From Bacteroides neonati (lineage in GTDB: Bacteria; Bacteroidota; Bacteroidia; Bacteroidales; Bacteroidaceae): a stretch of DNA of 64,000 nt. Of the stretch, positions 1 through 8,863 are shown piece by piece. The notes beneath the pieces are model-generated. The model ran no database searches. It had not been told where the DNA came from and saw nothing but the letters and a program-made list of their open reading frames with translations. Location: positions 126,717 through 190,716 of the forward strand of contig NZ_HG726021.1 of assembly GCF_000499785.1 (NCBI RefSeq), in the 5' to 3' direction. Each line of letters starts with the position of its first letter. Within the stretch, counting starts at the first letter, position 1. Both the position numbers and the translations under genes were made by a program.

Positions 1-1
1 G

Positions 2-553
2 ATACCTATCGGTAGATTTATCGATGTGTATCTGGGAGATTTTAAGGCATTGACAACAGGCGGTACAACACACGATATGGATGAGTTAAAGAACAAAGCC
101 ACCGAGTTGATTTATGAATATGCCGGCATCGTTAAAGGACAAAGACAGTTGTTGGAGTTACAGGAAAAAGATGATGTGCTTAACTTACGTGCTAAAGTGT
201 ATTTATTGAGAATGAGCATCAGCCTTTCCGAGGTTAATGGTTCCGGCCAAGCGGCTAACGATGCTCTTAAATTACTAGGGTACTCTGTTAATGATCTGAC
301 GTTATCGGTAGATAAGGCCAAGCGAGTGCTTGGAGGATTGGAGTTTCGGTTAGATGCATTGGAGAATACAATTAACAATGAGCAAACCGAAAGAGATAAA
401 ATAGACCGCGCCTATTTCACTCGCGAAATGGCAATGGTGATGAAGCATAATAAGTTCACATTTAACCCGCAGGAAGTAACGGCGGCGATGTATGCTTATT
501 GGGTGAAGGATATGATTGATTACTATAATTTAAAGAATAGAGATGCAGAATAG
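2..553 (+). CDS. Phage tail-associated protein, 5'-truncated by window edge
   Basis: The frame is open from base 2. The GTG at 26 is only an internal codon, because in-frame residues (IPIGRFID) precede it, so the gene most likely begins left of the window. The visible 184 residues are rich in charged helical segments, with a possible coiled coil around LDALENTINNEQTERDKIDR, and contain no transmembrane segment or catalytic motif. It ends TAG at 551-553, overlapping the start of the next tail gene by 11 bases, so it belongs to the same operon. Its place before the hub gene suggests a distal tail or tape-measure-related structural protein. That is inference from order only; I do not recognise the family. 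Confidence 0.7.
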   Translation: MPIGRFIDVYLGDFKALTTGGTTHDMDELKNKATELIYEYAGIVKGQRQLLELQEKDDVLNLRAKVYLLRMSISLSEVNGSGQAANDALKLLGYSVNDLTLSVDKAKRVLGGLEFRLDALENTINNEQTERDKIDRAYFTREMAMVMKHNKFTFNPQEVTAAMYAYWVKDMIDYYNLKNRDAE

Positions 554-2522
554 AATACGATGTAGAATTTATATCGATCAGTCAATGTATGATGTGACCG
601 GTGATCTGTTGAATTGGGATGAGATATACTCGAAGCTAAAACGAATTGACTATGGCGGAGTGATGAGAAGCTTTGCCGGAAAGTTTGAGTTTACGAGGGC
701 AGCCCGTGACGTGATACGCAATGATTTTTTGAAAAAAGGAATCGGATCGGCACCTAAACTGATATGGGAGGAGCGAAATGATGAATGGGCATGGGAAGAG
801 GTCTTTAATTATGTGTTGGATATTTCATCATATAGTGATGATGGTGGTGTTTTATCGATTAGTGCGATTGATGATAGCGTGGAGAGTATTATCAAAGCTA
901 ATAAAGGCACACAGTATGAGTATTCGGTGGATATTATTAAGGAAGTCAATAACCTTTTGTATGATGGCATAGAAATGTCTGAATCGGTGAATTGGCAAGT
1001 ATCTGGGAATAGTATTGATGGGTCTACAGATGTTGATGTTCCTATTTCTGCGAAACTTGGAGAACAGTTATTTCCATTGTATGTCGGATCAAGCGAGCAG
1101 AATGTTGGTAACCGCTTTTTGATTGGAGATACTCCCCCGGGATTCATTTTGGATAACCCAAATTCTTACTTGATAAAAAGTATATCCTCTGGTGGAATGG
1201 AAATGCATGTAGATATGACCGTACAGATTCCTGCAGGGAAATATTTTTCTATTAGCCTGAGGAGGTATTATAATGATACCGATAAACACGATGTTTTAGC
1301 TAGATCAGGTATAGAAACAGGGGACGTGAATCGAGAGGTGAGATTGAGTTTTAATGGAGGCCTTTACATGGAAGATGGCTCTTATTTGATTGTTGCGTTC
1401 CTTTCGACTCATAATTTTACTATCCGAATACCTAGTAACACTATTTTTACGGCTAAATGGTATTCGAGAGTTAAGCCAGTTAATATTGACGTAGTATCTC
1501 CCGTTAAACTACTTAATAGGCTTGTGCAAAGCATGAATGGTGGAAAAGAAGGATTGATTGGAGAGATTGTGTTTGATGGGTCAGATAGAATGAACGGATG
1601 TAAGTTGGTAGCTGCGGAGAGTATCAGGGGCATTAGTTCGGCAAAGATGTACACATCATTCACGAAGTTCTGTAATTGGATGAGTGCAGTGTTTGGTTAT
1701 GTGTATGAGGTTGACGGAAAGACTATCCGATTCAAGCATCGCACTGCCTTCTATGAAAAGGAGGTAGCAATTGATCTTGGTGGAGATGTGAGTGAGTTTA
1801 ATGGTAGTATAGTGTCTTCATTGATTTATTCTCGGGTGAGATCGGGATATGACAAACAGGATTATGATAGTGTGAACGGGCGTGATGAGTTTCGATTTAC
1901 GACCGAGTATAGTACGGAAACGACTCTGACGGACAATAAATTGGATTTGATTAGCCCATACAGAGCTGATGTGTATGGTGTGGAATTTCTGGTTCAGAGA
2001 CGAGGAAAAGATACAACGGATAGCAATAGTGATAATGATGTGTTCTTTATTTGTACGCAATATGTAAGTGAAACGAATACGACTCCCGAGGGGATAGTTA
2101 TTAGATCATCTCGCTATGAACTGGATAGAAGTATCGGCATAGTTGGTGTGTTGTCTCCAGATACTATGTTCAATGTGATGTATTCTCCAAGAAGCTTTTT
2201 AATTGCCAATAAATGCTTTATTGGGGTTTCCACTAATAAGTTGAGCTATGCATCATCTGACGGAAATTCGGAGGTAGTGATAGATGGTGTCAGCGAAAAG
2301 GACGCTTTCGTTATTGAGAAGAACAAAGCATTATTTATGCCATTTGAAGTAACCATTGAAACCAATATACAGGATTTTCCGAGCAATAGAAAAGGGTTGG
2401 TGAGAGTTAAGAATGATGGATATGTATATAGTGGATATATTGAGGAGGCAGAAACATTTCATGGGAAATCAAAAAGCAATGGATATAAATTGCTGGTGAA
2501 TGAGATAGTTGAGGAAAAGTGA
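543..2522 (+). CDS. Phage tail/baseplate hub-like protein
   Basis: This 659-residue protein has no signal peptide or membrane segment. It begins with a short beta-rich stretch (RCRIYIDQSMYDVTG) and is beta-rich throughout, as tail hub or baseplate proteins are. Position is the main evidence: it sits between a tail-operon gene and the collagen-like fibre gene. In prophage 2 the corresponding hub region is the N-terminal third of one 1770-residue polypeptide that also contains the fibre; here hub and fibre are separate genes. The two hub sequences are not obviously alike by eye. ATG 543 overlaps the preceding stop. The product would act in the virion at the tail tip. The structural role is inferred. 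Confidence 0.6.
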   Translation: MQNRIRCRIYIDQSMYDVTGDLLNWDEIYSKLKRIDYGGVMRSFAGKFEFTRAARDVIRNDFLKKGIGSAPKLIWEERNDEWAWEEVFNYVLDISSYSDDGGVLSISAIDDSVESIIKANKGTQYEYSVDIIKEVNNLLYDGIEMSESVNWQVSGNSIDGSTDVDVPISAKLGEQLFPLYVGSSEQNVGNRFLIGDTPPGFILDNPNSYLIKSISSGGMEMHVDMTVQIPAGKYFSISLRRYYNDTDKHDVLARSGIETGDVNREVRLSFNGGLYMEDGSYLIVAFLSTHNFTIRIPSNTIFTAKWYSRVKPVNIDVVSPVKLLNRLVQSMNGGKEGLIGEIVFDGSDRMNGCKLVAAESIRGISSAKMYTSFTKFCNWMSAVFGYVYEVDGKTIRFKHRTAFYEKEVAIDLGGDVSEFNGSIVSSLIYSRVRSGYDKQDYDSVNGRDEFRFTTEYSTETTLTDNKLDLISPYRADVYGVEFLVQRRGKDTTDSNSDNDVFFICTQYVSETNTTPEGIVIRSSRYELDRSIGIVGVLSPDTMFNVMYSPRSFLIANKCFIGVSTNKLSYASSDGNSEVVIDGVSEKDAFVIEKNKALFMPFEVTIETNIQDFPSNRKGLVRVKNDGYVYSGYIEEAETFHGKSKSNGYKLLVNEIVEEK

Positions 2523-2560
2523 CGGTATATATTATATTTTAATATAAAACATATACTGCT

Positions 2561-5500
2561 GTGACTGAATCGGAGAAAAATGAAATAATCAAAGAGGTAT
2601 TTGCTGTACTGAATCAGTACGGTAAGACGATTGAGAACCTTACTTCAATAACAGAGGTTGCTGCTGATGATCTTATTGAAGTGAGCGGAGGAAAGAGGAT
2701 TCGTATTGGTGACTTATTGAAAGATGTTTCTACAATTGAAGAGCTAAAGACACTCTTCCTATCCAAGGCCGGCCCTGAGCAAACCGATTTTCTATTAAAG
2801 CTATTGGGTGGTGCCGAAATCAGGAACGGTTTAACCGTTGATAGCCTCATTGCCGAAGAGCTAGCCAGGTTAAAGAAGGGGTTAAACGTCACAGGTGGTG
2901 CGGATATTGACTACTTGCATGTTCTTGAAACAGTCTCTGCAAAGTTAGTTGATGCGGTACAGGTGAATGCTACGAATGTAACCGCCACTGATAAGGTCAA
3001 AGGCGCAAAGGGTGAGTTCAATCTACTTGAAGCATTAGAAAGGATCATTGCGAAAGATGCAACCTTTTCCGGTGACCTCTCTTCATTCGATTACGTCGAA
3101 AAACTAATCGGATGGGCTATCAACAAAAAAGGAGATATTGATGCCGGATCACTTCGTTTACGTGACTTTCTTGAAGTACCTGAGTTACGATACAATCGAG
3201 TAACCGTTGTTTCCGGTGAACAATGGAGTGCTCCGGGTGGCGGTATTATCGCCGAGGTAGATACAGCTAATCGCATCATTACGATGAAACTTGAACCGGG
3301 AGAGCTGGCGGCTATTGCGATAGACGACATTTGCAAAGCAAAGTTCAATAACAACACAGGCTTTCAGACTGCCTACTTCCGCATCGTTGAAAAGATTGAA
3401 GAAGGAAAGTATAAATATACCCTTCGCACCGATTACGATTTTCATCCACAGAAAGCGATGCACTTTGTGGCGTATGGTAACTTTACAGACAAAGAGCGTC
3501 AAACATCGGCATATACCACACGTACCTATCAGCGTTATTTGTCCGGGGTGAATAACTGGGAGATTACCAAAGATATGGTGATGATGCAATTGGGGGATTT
3601 ATCCAATTTGAAGCTATTCGGTATCGATATGACCGGGCATAGTGCCTATTTGCGTAACATCTATGCTACCGGGTCTATTCGTGTACTTTCTGCCGATGGT
3701 ACCACCGAAGTGCCCGTTCCTGTATTTAAGGGTGATTGGATAGCCGGAAAATACTATTATTACGACGAAGTAACTCATAATGGCAGTACATGGATTTGTA
3801 TCGCCGAAAGCTTTACTACGCAAGTGCCGGGCGACAATGCTACGGACTGGCTCAAATCTATATCAAAGGGCGATACTGGCGCAACAGGTGCCACCGGAGC
3901 GGTAGGCCCAACAGGGGCAACGGGTCCTACAGGATCACAAGGTATACCGGGTACATCTCAATTCTTTCATGTACGCTATTCTACTGCTGCCAACGGTAAC
4001 CCAATGCTTACCACACCAAGCACCTACATCGGCACCGCTGTAACCTCTAGTTCAACCGCTCCCACATCGTATACCTCATACGTTTGGGCGCAATTCAAAG
4101 GCTCGCAAGGTCCAGCAGGTACAAACGGTATTGCAGGTCCTGCAGGTGTAGATGGAAGAACAAGCTTCCTACATATCAAGTACTCGGACAATGGTACTAC
4201 CTTTACCGCAAACAATGGTGAGACTCCGGGTGCATGGATCGGTCAGTATGCGGACTTCGAGCGGGTAGATAGTACTGTATTTGGAGCGTATACTTGGACG
4301 AAGGTAAAGGGTGATACAGGAGCAACCGGTGCAGTTGGCCCAACGGGTGCCACGGGAGCAACAGGAGCCACAGACCCTACGGGTTCGCAGGGTATCCCCG
4401 GCACATCGCAGTTCCTGCACGTTCGTTACTCTGCCAATGCCAACGGTAATCCGATGGTGACCACTCCCAACACTTATATCGGTATAGCTGTCACAGGAAG
4501 TTCGACAGCACCTACTGCCTACACCTCATATACATGGGCACAGTTCAAGGGTTCACAAGGTCCAGCCGGAACAAACGGTATTGCAGGTCCAGCAGGTGTA
4601 GATGGAAGAACAAGCTTCCTACATATCAAGTACTCGGACAATGGTACGACTTTCACTGCAAACAATGGTGAAACACCCGGGCAGTACATTGGTCAGTATG
4701 TCGATTTTACTCAAGCCGACAGCATGACTTTTTCGGCTTATACGTGGACGAAGGTAAAGGGTGATACGGGTGCAGTTGGTCCAACGGGTCCTATCGGTCC
4801 CATCGGTGCAACAGGAGCTACCGGTGTAGCAGGTCAAGTTGGTCCCGTTGGACCAATCGGACCCACAGGTGGTAAGGGTGATAAAGGCGACAAAGGTGAC
4901 GCCATTGCATCCTCTTACATGAATGGAGTCATGAAGTATGCCGATCCGTTTTTTCGGACAAGTGCAAACTCCACGAACCGATATAATAACTCCGGTGGCA
5001 GCACCAGCATTTGGGAACGGTTAGTAAAGCCCGATGGCGTACCGGGTCCAAGTGACTATTATATGAGATATCGGTATTTAGGTGGTGGATCAACTTCACC
5101 CGGGCTCGGTGGGTTCTATTTCGGCACGCAGACTTATAGGCATTGTGAGTTTATTGCTCGTATTATAGCCAATATCCCCAAGGGGTATACCATTAATTAT
5201 GCGACCAATGCAGCAGGTGACAGTCCTATTTCGGAGTGGTTGACACCCAACATCGGCACGGGCACTTATACCGAATACGTTTACCGTGTCAAATGTTCCG
5301 GCACAGGTACATTCTCTAGTGGTATGTTCTTCTATTTCGGTGGACCTGACGTTGCATTTAACGTCGAAGTAGCCTATGCCACCGTATTTGATACGATGGC
5401 CAATGATCGTACTACCTACATTGATTCGAACGGAGTGTATACTGGTACACTCGTTGCACAGCAAATAACCGCTACCAATGTCGTATTTGGAACGGCTAAT

Positions 5501-6424
5501 ATAGGAGACGGTACCATCACCAATGCCAAGATTGCCAATTTGGATGCCGGTAAGATCAATACCGGGTTTCTGAATGCGGCTCGTATTGAAGCCCTATCAA
5601 TCACTGCCGATAAAATCGCCGGCGGTACTATTACTGCTGATAAGCTGAATGCTGCTAACGTACAGGCTGCTTTGGTCACAGCTAAAGCAATAGAATCGTT
5701 GGATATAACAACCGGGCGGTTGACGGTAAAGGATGGGGCGCGCATCGGTGGTATGGTTATAGAAAATAATATGCTCAAAGGAGGCAGCATGGTGCTTACC
5801 GAAGGTGCAGTTGTTGGCGGTTTTACGATCTCAAAAGATATCTCAGGCTACTCATTAATCAATAATGACCTGAGTGCAAAAATTGAAATAACGGCATCCA
5901 ATAACAGATACCTTCGAATTGGTGGAAAATCTAGTACCATGATGGCAATGCGGCTAGACGCGGCATTAGACGGGTATGGGAATGAGGGGTTATCAATTCA
6001 GTCATACGGTACCAATAATGTATGTTTAAGCCTAATTGCTAACGCTGGAAGTGCATATTCTATACGCTCATTCGGGTCACATGTGTTTGGCCAACGAAAT
6101 GGAGAGATTTGGAACGCGCCCGGTGTTTTATGGGCAGGACGAGTGAACGCATGGGGAACACTTGAAAATAGTTGGGGAAATGGATGCACGGCATCTACAC
6201 GCCGTACAAGCGATGGTAACTATACCATCAGCCATAACCTTGGACACAATCAATACTATGCCATAATACAATGTACACCGTATGCGACAGATGGATGGAG
6301 GTATATGATTGGCATGATTGGAGCAAAGGGCTTAAGTAGTTTCGACATCGCTCTTGTTGATGCTGGTCAAGGCCTTAAAAATTGCGCGTTCGAGGTGTTT
6401 ATCGTAGGTAGAAATAAGTTTTAA
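2561..6424 (+). CDS. Phage tail fibre with collagen-like repeats
   Basis: This is a 1287-residue virion protein, probably the receptor-binding fibre; GTG 2561 is the first start after the hub gene. Layout: residues about 65-150 carry a module nearly identical to one in prophage 2 (key words QTDFLLKL, NGLTVDSL, GADIDYL). Residues about 395-435 resemble a CBM5/12-type carbohydrate module (spaced W, Y and GSTW). Three collagen-like Gly-X-Y tracts lie at about 436-455, 583-600 and 733-785, separated by two tandem domains of about 148 residues. Near residue 1060 is a KDGARIGGM / GAVVGGF repeat segment. The C-terminal 150 residues, ending in FEVFIVGRNKF, match the end of the prophage 2 fusion protein. 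The domain functions are inferred. Confidence 0.85.
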   Translation: MTESEKNEIIKEVFAVLNQYGKTIENLTSITEVAADDLIEVSGGKRIRIGDLLKDVSTIEELKTLFLSKAGPEQTDFLLKLLGGAEIRNGLTVDSLIAEELARLKKGLNVTGGADIDYLHVLETVSAKLVDAVQVNATNVTATDKVKGAKGEFNLLEALERIIAKDATFSGDLSSFDYVEKLIGWAINKKGDIDAGSLRLRDFLEVPELRYNRVTVVSGEQWSAPGGGIIAEVDTANRIITMKLEPGELAAIAIDDICKAKFNNNTGFQTAYFRIVEKIEEGKYKYTLRTDYDFHPQKAMHFVAYGNFTDKERQTSAYTTRTYQRYLSGVNNWEITKDMVMMQLGDLSNLKLFGIDMTGHSAYLRNIYATGSIRVLSADGTTEVPVPVFKGDWIAGKYYYYDEVTHNGSTWICIAESFTTQVPGDNATDWLKSISKGDTGATGATGAVGPTGATGPTGSQGIPGTSQFFHVRYSTAANGNPMLTTPSTYIGTAVTSSSTAPTSYTSYVWAQFKGSQGPAGTNGIAGPAGVDGRTSFLHIKYSDNGTTFTANNGETPGAWIGQYADFERVDSTVFGAYTWTKVKGDTGATGAVGPTGATGATGATDPTGSQGIPGTSQFLHVRYSANANGNPMVTTPNTYIGIAVTGSSTAPTAYTSYTWAQFKGSQGPAGTNGIAGPAGVDGRTSFLHIKYSDNGTTFTANNGETPGQYIGQYVDFTQADSMTFSAYTWTKVKGDTGAVGPTGPIGPIGATGATGVAGQVGPVGPIGPTGGKGDKGDKGDAIASSYMNGVMKYADPFFRTSANSTNRYNNSGGSTSIWERLVKPDGVPGPSDYYMRYRYLGGGSTSPGLGGFYFGTQTYRHCEFIARIIANIPKGYTINYATNAAGDSPISEWLTPNIGTGTYTEYVYRVKCSGTGTFSSGMFFYFGGPDVAFNVEVAYATVFDTMANDRTTYIDSNGVYTGTLVAQQITATNVVFGTANIGDGTITNAKIANLDAGKINTGFLNAARIEALSITADKIAGGTITADKLNAANVQAALVTAKAIESLDITTGRLTVKDGARIGGMVIENNMLKGGSMVLTEGAVVGGFTISKDISGYSLINNDLSAKIEITASNNRYLRIGGKSSTMMAMRLDAALDGYGNEGLSIQSYGTNNVCLSLIANAGSAYSIRSFGSHVFGQRNGEIWNAPGVLWAGRVNAWGTLENSWGNGCTASTRRTSDGNYTISHNLGHNQYYAIIQCTPYATDGWRYMIGMIGAKGLSSFDIALVDAGQGLKNCAFEVFIVGRNKF
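3868..4765 (+). repeat. Tandem ~445-bp duplication inside the fibre gene
   Basis: Two consecutive units, about 3868-4312 and 4313-4765, each encode a collagen-like tract, then SQF.HVRYS, then GTNGIAGPAGVDGR, then SFLHIKYSDNG and an AYTWTKVKG end. Parts are identical in DNA, for example the stretch beginning aacaagcttcctacat at both 4160 and 4610. The Gly-X-Y pattern is interrupted in the second unit by ATD instead of ATG-type glycine (residue about 598). Long near-identical repeats could recombine and change fibre length. Confidence 0.85.
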
Positions 6425-6441
6425 CAATAAAATAACAAATT

Positions 6442-6780
6442 ATGAAAATCGATTTTAGAAAAATTGAGGTGAAAGACATTGATGGCGGTCCTCGATGGAA
6501 GAAGGTGAAAGATGAAAATGGAGAACTTCACCCTTTGGAAGGCGTCCCCGAAGTTTATGACATTTCTAAGGATTTGGGCAATGTGATTTACAATAACACA
6601 CCCGATCTTGGCGAAATGGAACTTGGACGCGAAATCTATAGGAATGGTGAGGTCGATATAGATGCACAACAGGCAGTTGTGCTGAATAAGTACATTCGTA
6701 TGGGTCTTGTAGCCTTCATTCAAGAGACTGTTTGCCCCATGTTAGACAATATTATTAATCAAAATCAATCAAAATTATGA
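6442..6780 (+). CDS. Small conserved protein of the tail operon
   Basis: 112 residues beginning MKIDFRKIEVKD. A homologue lies at 58001-58309 in prophage 2, also directly after the fibre gene; both start MKIDFRKIEVKD and share GREIYRNGEV / GRDIYLNGEV and a PMLDNIIN / PVLDNIIN ending. The conserved place behind two different fibres suggests a fibre-linked assembly or accessory role, but no known domain is recognised. It overlaps the next gene by four bases (ATGA), so translation is probably coupled. Confidence 0.8.
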   Translation: MKIDFRKIEVKDIDGGPRWKKVKDENGELHPLEGVPEVYDISKDLGNVIYNNTPDLGEMELGREIYRNGEVDIDAQQAVVLNKYIRMGLVAFIQETVCPMLDNIINQNQSKL

Positions 6781-7082
6781 ATCAAGAAGCATTAGCGAGA
6801 CGATTATCCTTATTGGATAGTCTCTCATTCATCAAAGTATCTTCAGGCGAGGTAAGACAACTCAGAGTAATCAGAGGTGAGAATAGAGCCAAAATCGTTG
6901 CTCCCATCATCGAAGAGTTAACTACTAATGTCGATCAAGAAAAGGCCTATTATATTCAGAAGCTACTTGTCGATCACGAGTATAACGAAGAGGGAGAATG
7001 TGTCTCTATCCTACAAGGAGAAGAAAGAGCACAGCTTGAATCTGCGTTAGTTGACTACATTGTAGCCGGAGGGGAGTTATAA
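6777..7082 (+). CDS. Small protein at the end of the tail operon
   Basis: 101 residues, mostly helical and acidic, with no signal or membrane segment. It starts inside the stop of the preceding gene and is the last gene before the GC-rich hairpin at 7096-7122. Prophage 2 has a 110-residue gene at the same place (57675-58007), but similarity between the two is not evident by eye. Function unknown. Confidence 0.75.
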   Translation: MNQEALARRLSLLDSLSFIKVSSGEVRQLRVIRGENRAKIVAPIIEELTTNVDQEKAYYIQKLLVDHEYNEEGECVSILQGEERAQLESALVDYIVAGGEL

Positions 7083-7085
7083 ACC

Positions 7086-7176
7086 AAACGAAAAACCGCC
7101 CGACCTATCACAGACCGGGCGGAGTTTCCACTAACTTAAATATAGCTACGTAATGAATTTATGACTAATTAATTCT
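7086..7176 (-). ncRNA. Candidate small RNA, antisense to tail/lysis transcription
   Basis: On the minus strand a promoter (ATTG 7208-7211, 20 bases, TATCTTTG 7187-7180) is followed about 55 bases later by a strong hairpin (CCGCCCG 7122-7116 with CGGGCGG 7102-7096) and a U-run (TTTTTC), which is an intrinsic terminator. The predicted transcript is about 85-90 nt and contains no convincing ORF. A closely similar hairpin with the same orientation relative to the tail genes occurs twice in prophage 2 (57500-57535 and 57640-57675), one with its own consensus promoter. The RNA itself is inferred. Confidence 0.5.
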
Positions 7177-7179
7177 TTG

Positions 7180-7211
7180 CAAAGATAGGGCATTGATTAT
7201 CTGCGCACAAT
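7180..7211 (-). promoter_or_regulatory. Minus-strand promoter in the gap before the holin
   Basis: TATCTTTG (7187-7180) matches the Bacteroidetes -7 box TAnnTTTG exactly. ATTG, one base off TTTG, lies 20 bases upstream. No minus-strand gene follows; the transcript would run into the terminator at 7096-7122. Confidence 0.5.
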
Positions 7212-7278
7212 CGCTTTATGTAGGTATAGTTTAAGTTAGTGTAATTATAACAAGGTATAAACGTAAATAGTATAATAA

Positions 7279-7737
7279 ATGGAGTACTTTAAAAATTTAG
7301 TTGTAGGCTTGGTCACTGGTATTGTAGCCTACTTGAACCCTATTAGTGGCGAGATTCAGTCGCTCATAGGTGTGTTTGTTCTTAACTTTGTGTTCGGGCT
7401 TCTTACGGCCCTATTAATCAATCACGAAGATTTCTCATTTAGAAAGGCGTGGAAATGTATTGTCGAAGCTACGATATTCTTCCTACTGATCTGTTGTATC
7501 TATTTCATCGGCGAAAAGAAAGGTAATCCGGAAGGCGCTTTGCAGTGCGTCTCATTCGTTACGTACACCGTGCTTTACTTTTACGGAGTGAATATCCTAC
7601 GTAACATCCGAAACTTGCTACCTGTTGGAAGTAACGGGTACAAAGTATTCTCGTTTCTCTATGATGTGGTAAGCGTTGAGTTCGTGAAAAAGATTCCATA
7701 CTTAGCCGCCTATTTACAGAAAGGAGATGCCAAATGA
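7279..7737 (+). CDS. Phage holin
   Basis: 152 residues with hydrophobic segments at about 7-45 (a gly/val-rich stretch running into LNFVFGLLTALL) and 62-80 (FFLLICCIYFIG), plus a weaker one near 90-105, then a charged tail. This fits the Bacteroidetes phage holin pattern. It lies in the inner membrane and would release the amidase encoded next. Its stop overlaps the amidase start by four bases. The hydrophobic pattern and the lysis context are seen; pore formation is family knowledge. Confidence 0.8.
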   Translation: MEYFKNLVVGLVTGIVAYLNPISGEIQSLIGVFVLNFVFGLLTALLINHEDFSFRKAWKCIVEATIFFLLICCIYFIGEKKGNPEGALQCVSFVTYTVLYFYGVNILRNIRNLLPVGSNGYKVFSFLYDVVSVEFVKKIPYLAAYLQKGDAK

Positions 7738-8228
7738 AAACAATCGATTCAATTATTATTCATTGCTCGGCCACACGTGCCGGGCAAGATTTGAGAGCCA
7801 TGGATATTGCAAAGATGCACCTTGCTCGTGGCTTTAACCAGATCGGCTATAACTTCGTGATTGACCTTGATGGTACAGTCGAGAATGGCCGTCCGCTCTC
7901 CATCGACGGAGCACACTGTAATACCAAAGGGTTCTCCGATGTTTCGTACAACAAACACAGTGTCGGTATTTGCTACATCGGCGGACTTGATGCTAACGGT
8001 AAGCCGGCAGACACTCGCACGGATGCACAGAAGAATGCTCTTCGTGACTTGGTGGCAAAACTCTGTAAGGAGTACCCTATTATTGAACTGCTTGGGCACC
8101 GTGATACATCACCTGATGCAAACGGTAGCGGAGAGGTGGAATCATTCGAATTCATCAAGTCGTGCCCATGCTTCGATGTGCGGTCAGAGTTTAGTAACTT
8201 TATGAAAAACGTAGTGATAAGGCCATGA
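7734..8228 (+). CDS. N-acetylmuramoyl-L-alanine amidase (endolysin)
   Basis: This 164-residue Amidase_2/PGRP-fold enzyme cuts the amide bond between muramic acid and the stem peptide. Zinc ligands are visible: H in IIIHCSATR (residue about 11), H in the GHRDTSP region, and C in KSCPCFDV. GYNFVIDLDG and HSVGICYIGG are typical of the fold. There is no signal peptide, so export depends on the holin. The gene overlaps both neighbours by four bases in a holin-amidase-spanin operon. The length is normal for the family. Confidence 0.92.
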   Translation: MKTIDSIIIHCSATRAGQDLRAMDIAKMHLARGFNQIGYNFVIDLDGTVENGRPLSIDGAHCNTKGFSDVSYNKHSVGICYIGGLDANGKPADTRTDAQKNALRDLVAKLCKEYPIIELLGHRDTSPDANGSGEVESFEFIKSCPCFDVRSEFSNFMKNVVIRP

Positions 8229-8620
8229 AGAAGTATCTGATTATTGCGATAGCATTCATCGCATTGTTTTCATCTTGTCGAAGTCCTCAATACATCCCAG
8301 TAGAGAAAATCAAGACGGAATACAAGTACGTTGACAGAGTACAGTACGATAGCATCTATAAGCATGATAGTACGATGATCTATCGAGACGGTGACACGGT
8401 GTTTGTAAACAAGTATAAGTACCTATACAAGTACCTGTTTATAAATAAGGTCGATTCCTTCGTTAAGACAGACTCGATACAAGTACCTTACCCGGTCGAA
8501 CGACAGCTCAACCGGTGGGAGTCCATGAAGATGGAGCTAGGTGGGTGGGCGTTTGGTGTGATTATCGCTATGGCCATGATTATTGTTGGATGGTTGGTGT
8601 ATAGGTGGAGAAAGAAATAG
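8225..8620 (+). CDS. Probable unimolecular spanin (lipoprotein with C-terminal TM)
   Basis: 131 residues. The N-terminus is a lipoprotein signal ending in the lipobox FSSC (Cys 18). The middle is a charged, tyrosine-rich periplasmic stretch. The C-terminus has one strong transmembrane segment (about 108-126, FGVIIAMAMIIVGWLVY) followed by positive residues (RWRKK). An outer-membrane lipid anchor plus an inner-membrane C-terminal anchor in one chain is the defining layout of u-spanins, which fuse outer and inner membranes in the last step of lysis. It overlaps the amidase gene by four bases. The sequence family itself is not recognised; the call rests on topology and position. Confidence 0.75.
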   Translation: MKKYLIIAIAFIALFSSCRSPQYIPVEKIKTEYKYVDRVQYDSIYKHDSTMIYRDGDTVFVNKYKYLYKYLFINKVDSFVKTDSIQVPYPVERQLNRWESMKMELGGWAFGVIIAMAMIIVGWLVYRWRKK

Positions 8621-8849
8621 CACCTATAAACACTGGCTTTTGTGTAGAGGTTGTTCGGCAGGAGGTGTGAACTTTAATCCGAAATCGGAGATTGGATGGA
8701 GTGAAACTGTGTAAAATAGATCAGTTAATCACACTCAAATTTGTCAACGATTTCCATTGATAATCAGGATTATAAAATAAGAATAACTAAAAATACAATA
8801 TTTCGAAAAAATTATATGGTTTAAAATACAATATTTCAAAGATATTATA

Positions 8850-8857
8850 TATCTTTG
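8850..8857 (+). promoter_or_regulatory. Promoter -7 box of the first cargo operon
   Basis: TATCTTTG at 8850-8857 matches the Bacteroidetes -7 box; no clear TTTG is seen 19-20 bases upstream. Bases 8621-8849, after the spanin gene, hold no ORF that I can support and no strong hairpin. They include short repeated words (acaatattt at about 8788 and 8828). Confidence 0.55.
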
Positions 8858-8863
8858 CGGGAA

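Noticed and set aside
3868..4765. Tandem fibre repeats as template and variable regions of a diversity-generating retroelement
   Set aside because: No reverse transcriptase or accessory gene is in the window, and differences between the copies are not restricted to adenines.
4169..4837. Cys-rich minus-strand ORFs inside the fibre gene
   Set aside because: They mirror the Gly-X-Y codon repeats of the + strand gene; the two copies simply follow the duplication.
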